Position numbers and translations under genes: made by a program
Shown here: positions 31,970 to 35,246 of the stretch, piece after piece
Position numbering within the stretch: the stretch's first letter is position 1
Layout of the letters: every line of letters begins with the position of its first letter
Assembly: GCA_016933425.1 (NCBI GenBank)
Contig: JAFGAY010000058.1
Location: 1-35,246 of the forward strand
Reading direction: 5' to 3'
DNA length: 35,246 nt
DNA from: Pirellulales bacterium
Lineage (GTDB): Bacteria > Planctomycetota > Planctomycetia > Pirellulales > Thermoguttaceae
Notes under the pieces: model-generated
What the model was told of the DNA's origin: nothing
What the model saw: only the letters and a program-made list of their open reading frames with translations
Database searches by the model: none

Positions 31970-32632
31970 ATGAGCATTGCAGCTTCCCTGGATCGAAGCG
32001 TCGTTGAACAAATTGTTCGCGAGATCGTGCTCGCGCAGACGGGCCGGCGCACCAGCGGGCCCGAGCTGGTCGTGAGCATCTCGGCGCGCCACGTCCACCT
32101 GAGCGACGAGCACGTCGAAACGCTTTTTGGCGCCGGACGCAAGCTGACGCCGGCCAAGGATCTTTTTCAGGAAGGCTATTTCGCGGCCGAGGAGACGGTT
32201 ATGATCGTCGGACCGCGCAAGCGAATGCTGCCGACCGTGCGCATCCTGGGCCCAACCCGCGGCGACAGCCAGGTCGAACTGGCGTTTACCGACTGCATAT
32301 CGCTGGGCATCGACGCACCGGTTCGTCTGAGCGGCGACCACGAGGGAACGCCCGGCTGCGTGCTGGTTGGTCCGGCGGGCGTGGTCGAATTGACCCGGGG
32401 CGTGATCCGCGCCGAGCGCCACGTCCACATGAGCCCGGCCCAGGCGGAGTTTTACGGCGTGAAAAAGGGCGACCTGATGCATCTTCGCGTTCACTCGCCA
32501 TGCCCGACGACGTTCGAGGGCGTGGTAGCGCGGCCGGGCGAAGGATTGAAGCTCGAAGCCCACCTCGACACCGACGAAGGCAACGCGGCCGATTTGGACC
32601 ACGCCACCGGCGTCGAGCTATATAAACCATAG
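31970..32632 (+). CDS. pduL: PduL-type phosphotransacylase, BMC-associated
   Basis: A 220-residue zinc enzyme converting acyl-CoA (acetyl or propionyl) and phosphate to acyl-phosphate and CoA, recycling CoA inside the microcompartment lumen. ATG 31970 is used; GAAGGA lies 13 bases upstream inside the end of the DeoR gene. The two metal-binding motifs are SARHVHLS (H41, H43) and AERHVHMS (H151, H153). The N-terminal 25 residues ([20 protein letters not shown]) form a predicted amphipathic helix before a flexible GRRTSG linker, the form of an encapsulation peptide that docks cargo to the shell. It is followed by shell genes and acetate kinase, the expected energy-conserving pair. Confidence 0.94.
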   Translation: MSIAASLDRSVVEQIVREIVLAQTGRRTSGPELVVSISARHVHLSDEHVETLFGAGRKLTPAKDLFQEGYFAAEETVMIVGPRKRMLPTVRILGPTRGDSQVELAFTDCISLGIDAPVRLSGDHEGTPGCVLVGPAGVVELTRGVIRAERHVHMSPAQAEFYGVKKGDLMHLRVHSPCPTTFEGVVARPGEGLKLEAHLDTDEGNAADLDHATGVELYKP

Positions 32633-32708
32633 GGGGGTGTATTACCACGCATCCCACCAAAACTTTCGTATCGTACCAATTGGAGTTACCTTTCGGGAGA
32701 AACCCACC

Positions 32709-33014
32709 ATGGCAAAGAAGATGGAAGCGCTGGGCATGATCGAGACCAAGGGATTCGTCACCCTGGTCGAGGCCAGCGACGCGATGATCAAGGCGGCCAA
32801 CGTCGAGTTCCTCGGCTGGGATAAGGTCGGCAGCGGCATGGTCAGCGCATTCGTGACGGGCGACGTGGCCGCCGTCAAGGCGGCGACCGACGCCGGCGCG
32901 GCCGCCGGCGGCCGAATCGGCGAAGTCGTCAGCGTTCAGGTCATTCCCCGGCCGCACGACGACCTGGGAACCTGCTTGAAGTTCCTCGGCGGATGCCCCG
33001 TCGAGAAGAAGTAG
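32709..33014 (+). CDS. BMC-H hexameric shell protein (first copy)
   Basis: A 101-residue single BMC-domain protein starting at ATG 32709 ([16 protein letters not shown]) behind GGGAGA; the frame upstream is non-coding. The fold is PduA-like: [40 protein letters not shown] with pore loop [22 protein letters not shown] and the C-terminal [12 protein letters not shown]. Six copies form a flat hexamer that tiles the facets, and the GSG loop lines the central pore for small substrates. It differs from the second copy in the pore loop and in a slightly longer tail ([11 protein letters not shown]). Confidence 0.96.
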   Translation: MAKKMEALGMIETKGFVTLVEASDAMIKAANVEFLGWDKVGSGMVSAFVTGDVAAVKAATDAGAAAGGRIGEVVSVQVIPRPHDDLGTCLKFLGGCPVEKK

Positions 33015-33045
33015 ACCGTGAGGCGCGCGTTCCACGCACCAATGT

Positions 33046-33108
33046 GTAGGTCAGGCTGTGCCTGACACACACAAATAATCCGCGTTCGTCAGGCACCGCC
33101 TGACCTAC
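33046..33108. repeat. Inverted REP doublet between the two BMC-H genes
   Basis: GTAGGTCAGGCTGTGCCTGAC (33046-33066, with GTAG head) faces GTCAGGCACCGCCTGACCTAC (33088-33108) across 21 bases. Each arm is itself a short palindrome and the two arms can pair with one another. This is a shortened version of the doublet at 2909-3026. It occupies the cistron gap of the shell genes. Confidence 0.78.
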
Positions 33109-33192
33109 ATTCCGCGGATGCGTGCTTGCTCGCATCCTAGACAGACAAAACAAAAGACTATCAAACCTTTCGAGAACAAGGAATCAAACACC

Positions 33193-33462
33193 ATGCAAGA
33201 CGCCATAGGACTTTTGGAAACCCGCGGACTCGTGGCTTTGGTTGAGGCGACCGATGCCATGGCGAAAGCCGCGAACGTGCAGATTGTCAAGCGAGTCGAT
33301 ATCGGCGGCGGCCTGGTCACCACGGTTGTTCGCGGCGACGTCGGCAGCGTTCGCGCGGCGGTCGAAGCCGGGGCCAACGCGGCCAGCGGCGTCGGCGAGC
33401 TCGTGGCCAGCCACATCATTCCCCGGCCGGCCGACGGCGTGATCGAAGCCTACCTCAAGTAA
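33193..33462 (+). CDS. BMC-H hexameric shell protein (second copy)
   Basis: An 89-residue BMC-domain protein starting at ATG 33193 ([20 protein letters not shown]), with AAGGA ten bases upstream. It has the same PduA-like order: [20 protein letters not shown] with pore loop [22 protein letters not shown] and [16 protein letters not shown]. It is about half identical to the first copy by eye. The two hexamers probably mix in the same shell and offer different pores (GGG versus GSG). The 178-base gap before it is filled largely by a REP doublet. Confidence 0.96.
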   Translation: MQDAIGLLETRGLVALVEATDAMAKAANVQIVKRVDIGGGLVTTVVRGDVGSVRAAVEAGANAASGVGELVASHIIPRPADGVIEAYLK

Positions 33463-33520
33463 GCCGAGCGATCCGACGGCGCAACGCGCGACGCATCCGA
33501 ACGCATCAGGAGAAACCGCG

Positions 33521-34705
33521 ATGAAGATACTCGTAGCCAATCTCGGCTCGACGAGCTTCAAATATCGCTTGTTCGACATGGACGATCAGCGCCAACTGGC
33601 GCGCGGCGGGATCGAACGCATCGGCTCGGCCGAAAGCCGGTGCACCGTCGAGACCGGGACGCATCACCGCGAGGAGACCACGCGCGTCGCCGATCATGCC
33701 GCGGCGGTTCGCCAGTGCCTGGCCCAACTGACCGATCCGGAGCATGGCTGCCTTGCCGACGCTTCGGAGTTGGCGGCGATCGGATTCAAGGCGGTTCACG
33801 GCGGTCGCTACACCGGGGTCCAGCGCGTCACGGTCGAGTTGCTCGACGAGATGGAAAAAATGAACCATCTGGCCCCGGCCCACAATCCGCCTTACGTGGC
33901 CGCCATGCGTCAACTGGCCGAGCGTTTGCCCGACATCCCGCTGGTCGCCGCCTTCGAGACGGGATTTCACCAGACGATTCCCGAACGCAACCGGACGTAT
34001 GCCGTGCCCTATGAGTGGGCCGACGAGGTGCTGGTTCGCCGCTGGGGCTTTCACGGCGCCAGTCATCGCTATATCGCCGTGCGGACGGCCGAAATCATCG
34101 GCCGCGACGACCTGCGGATCATCTCGTGCCACCTGGGCGGTTCAAGCTCGCTTTGCGCGATCCGCGACGGCCAAAGCGTGGCCAACAGCTTCGGCATGAG
34201 TCCCCAAAGCGGCCTGCCTCACAACAACCGCGTGGGCCTGTTCGATCCTTTCGCCCTGCCGGCCATTATGCGTCATACGGGCAAATCGCTCACCGAGGTG
34301 CTCGAACTGCTGGCAACCCGGGGCGGGCTGCTGGGAATCAGCGGCACGAGCGGCGACCTGCGCGACGTCGAAGCGGCCGCCGCGTCGGGCGACGCCCGAG
34401 CACGGTTGGCCGCCGACGTCCTGGTGACCGAGGTGCGTCATTGGCTCGGCGCGTATCTGGTCGAATTGGGCGGCGCCGACGTGATCGTTTTTACCGGCGG
34501 CATTGGCGAGAATCGCGCCGCATTTCGCGAGTCCGTCTGCCGCGATCTGGACGCCTTCGGCATCGTGCTCGACCCACAAGCCAACCGCGAAGCTCAAGGC
34601 GAAGCCAAAATCAGCGCGGCCGATAGCCGCGTTCAGATTTGGGTTATCCCGACCAACGAAGAGTTGGTCGTCGCACGACAAACCAAGGAGTTGCTCGAGA
34701 ACTAG
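33521..34705 (+). CDS. ackA: Acetate kinase-family enzyme of the microcompartment locus
   Basis: A 394-residue ASKHA-fold kinase making ATP from acyl-phosphate supplied by PduL. AGGAG lies eight bases before ATG 33521. Signatures include [13 protein letters not shown] (NxGSxSxK), AVHGGRYTG (first substrate Arg region), [45 protein letters not shown] and [14 protein letters not shown]. One key segment departs from canonical AckA: where TRSGDLDPG normally supplies an active-site Arg, this protein reads [20 protein letters not shown]. The overall length is normal. It may favour propionyl-phosphate or use a neighbouring Arg. It follows BMC-H after 58 bases. Confidence 0.9.
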   Translation: MKILVANLGSTSFKYRLFDMDDQRQLARGGIERIGSAESRCTVETGTHHREETTRVADHAAAVRQCLAQLTDPEHGCLADASELAAIGFKAVHGGRYTGVQRVTVELLDEMEKMNHLAPAHNPPYVAAMRQLAERLPDIPLVAAFETGFHQTIPERNRTYAVPYEWADEVLVRRWGFHGASHRYIAVRTAEIIGRDDLRIISCHLGGSSSLCAIRDGQSVANSFGMSPQSGLPHNNRVGLFDPFALPAIMRHTGKSLTEVLELLATRGGLLGISGTSGDLRDVEAAAASGDARARLAADVLVTEVRHWLGAYLVELGGADVIVFTGGIGENRAAFRESVCRDLDAFGIVLDPQANREAQGEAKISAADSRVQIWVIPTNEELVVARQTKELLEN

Positions 34706-34730
34706 GGTGCGAACGAGCACTCGAATCTCG

Positions 34731-34786
34731 GCCGGGTCGCGTCCCGGCGGCAAAAAACAACCTAGCCGGGCGTCGCCCCGGCCTAC
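34731..34786. repeat. REP-like palindrome pair before the BMC-P gene
   Basis: GCCGGG-TCGCGT-CCCGGC (34731-34748) and GCCGGG-CGTCGC-CCCGGC followed by CTAC (34765-34786) are two strong hairpins. The second has GTAG on the minus strand, as in the other REP families; the first lacks it. The ribosome site GGAGG (34787-34791) begins immediately after the second hairpin. Confidence 0.65.
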
Positions 34787-34800
34787 GGAGGACAACCATC

Positions 34801-35121
34801 ATGTTCGTCGGCAAGGTAACCGGCTCGCTCGTTTCGACGCAGAAGCTCGAAGCGATGCGCGGCCGCAAAATGTTGCTGGTCGAGCCTTATTGCCTCGACA
34901 AAGAAACCCAGAGCGTCCTTTCGACGATCGGAAAGACGTTCGTGGCCGTCGACACGGTCGGCGCCGGCGAGGGCGAGTTCGTCCTGGTCGTCCAGGGCTC
35001 TAGCGCCCGGCTCACACCCGAGACAAAAGACCTGCCGGTCGACGCCGTGATCGTCGGCATCGTCGATTCGGTCCACGTCCGAAACCAATGCGTTTATTCG
35101 AAAGAGGAATCTAGGGATTAG
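34801..35121 (+). CDS. BMC-P pentameric vertex protein (EutN/CcmL family)
   Basis: A 106-residue protein starting at ATG 34801, nine bases after GGAGG. The EutN/CcmL fold is shown by MFVGKVTGSLVSTQKLEAMR, GRKMLLVEPY, FVAVDTVGAGEGEFVLVVQG and LPVDAVIVGIVDSVHV. Five copies form the pentamer that caps the icosahedral vertices. BMC loci of this lineage usually encode several BMC-P paralogues; further copies would lie to the right of the window. The last residues (SRD, stop) are encoded by the first unit of a heptamer repeat, so the natural tail may once have been different. The gene follows acetate kinase after 95 bases that contain two REP-like hairpins. Confidence 0.95.
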   Translation: MFVGKVTGSLVSTQKLEAMRGRKMLLVEPYCLDKETQSVLSTIGKTFVAVDTVGAGEGEFVLVVQGSSARLTPETKDLPVDAVIVGIVDSVHVRNQCVYSKEESRD

Positions 35122-35178
35122 GGATTAGGGATGATTAGGGATTAGGGATTAGGGATGTGAGATTTGAGATTTGAGATT
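35112..35178 (+). repeat. Heptamer tandem repeats (TTAGGGA-type, then GAGATTT-type)
   Basis: Perfect TTAGGGA heptamers run over 35112-35155, interrupted once by an extra GAT at about 35131. They are followed by three GAGATTT units (35157-35178). The first unit encodes the end and stop of the BMC-P gene. Confidence 0.85.
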
Positions 35179-35207
35179 GGAGGTGGACTAAAATCCCCGT
35201 TCATAGC

Positions 35208-35225
35208 CGCGGGCGGAAGCCCGCG
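35208..35225. repeat. GC-rich hairpin at the right edge
   Basis: A perfect 7-bp stem CGCGGGC / GCCCGCG with a GGAA loop, preceded by TAGC. It resembles the REP-like hairpins before the BMC-P gene. No T tract follows, so it is not an obvious terminator. Confidence 0.5.
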
Positions 35226-35246
35226 CGAAGCCAACCTCAAGAACAA

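Noticed and set aside
35112-35155. Telomere-like TTAGGG array marking a linear end
   Set aside because: The unit is a 7-mer (TTAGGGA), the run is short and internal, and coding genes on the left and another hairpin on the right argue for an ordinary tandem repeat.

Overview
The window comes from a GC-rich planctomycete chromosome, most like the Pirellulales. The evidence is convergent: two PEP-CTERM proteins (one with a dockerin), a DUF1559 membrane protein, a DUF1080 secreted hydrolase, a C-terminal Gfo/Idh/MocA fragment of planctomycete style, and the start of a Planctomycetes/Verrucomicrobia-type bacterial microcompartment (BMC) locus. No rRNA, tRNA, CRISPR array, phage gene or transposase was seen.

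Layout. Positions 1-123 hold the end of an oxidoreductase gene, closed by a bidirectional terminator facing a PEP-CTERM gene (226-1458, minus). A minus-strand stretch follows (1842-6153): a DUF1559 protein and an operon of GNAT acetyltransferase plus two M16 peptidase-like subunits. The subunits split the catalytic features, one carrying the zinc site and the other the R/Y pair. From 6489 to 14858 lie a secreted GH43-like protein, a LamG-like/dockerin/PEP-CTERM protein, an orphan NodT-type outer-membrane efflux lipoprotein, an enolase-superfamily enzyme and a GH3 lipoprotein. From 15025 to 20340 lie squalene-hopene cyclase, a secreted alpha/beta hydrolase behind a near-consensus sigma70 promoter, a BtaB-like methyltransferase and cysteine synthase.

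The right half looks devoted to sugars. A sodium/solute symporter is followed by a fused nucleotidyltransferase-GHMP sugar kinase, which suggests import, C1 phosphorylation and activation to an NDP-sugar. Next come a DUF1080 protein, a sugar-porter MFS transporter and a secreted (alpha/alpha)6 glycosidase, ended by a strong terminator. After a relatively AT-rich leader the BMC operon begins: DeoR regulator, PduL phosphotransacylase, two BMC-H shell proteins, an atypical acetate kinase and a BMC-P vertex protein. The window stops there, so the aldolase, dehydrogenase and remaining shell genes expected for fucose/rhamnose-type BMCs would lie further right.

The intergenic DNA is unusually structured. 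Several families of short palindromes begin with GTAG, the architecture of REP elements mobilised by REP-associated tyrosine transposases. Some are arranged as inverted doublets. A roughly 107-bp tandem unit combines a pyrimidine tract, a stem-loop whose pairing is kept although its sequence changes, and a REP palindrome. In at least five genes the stop codon lies inside a repeat or low-complexity tract.
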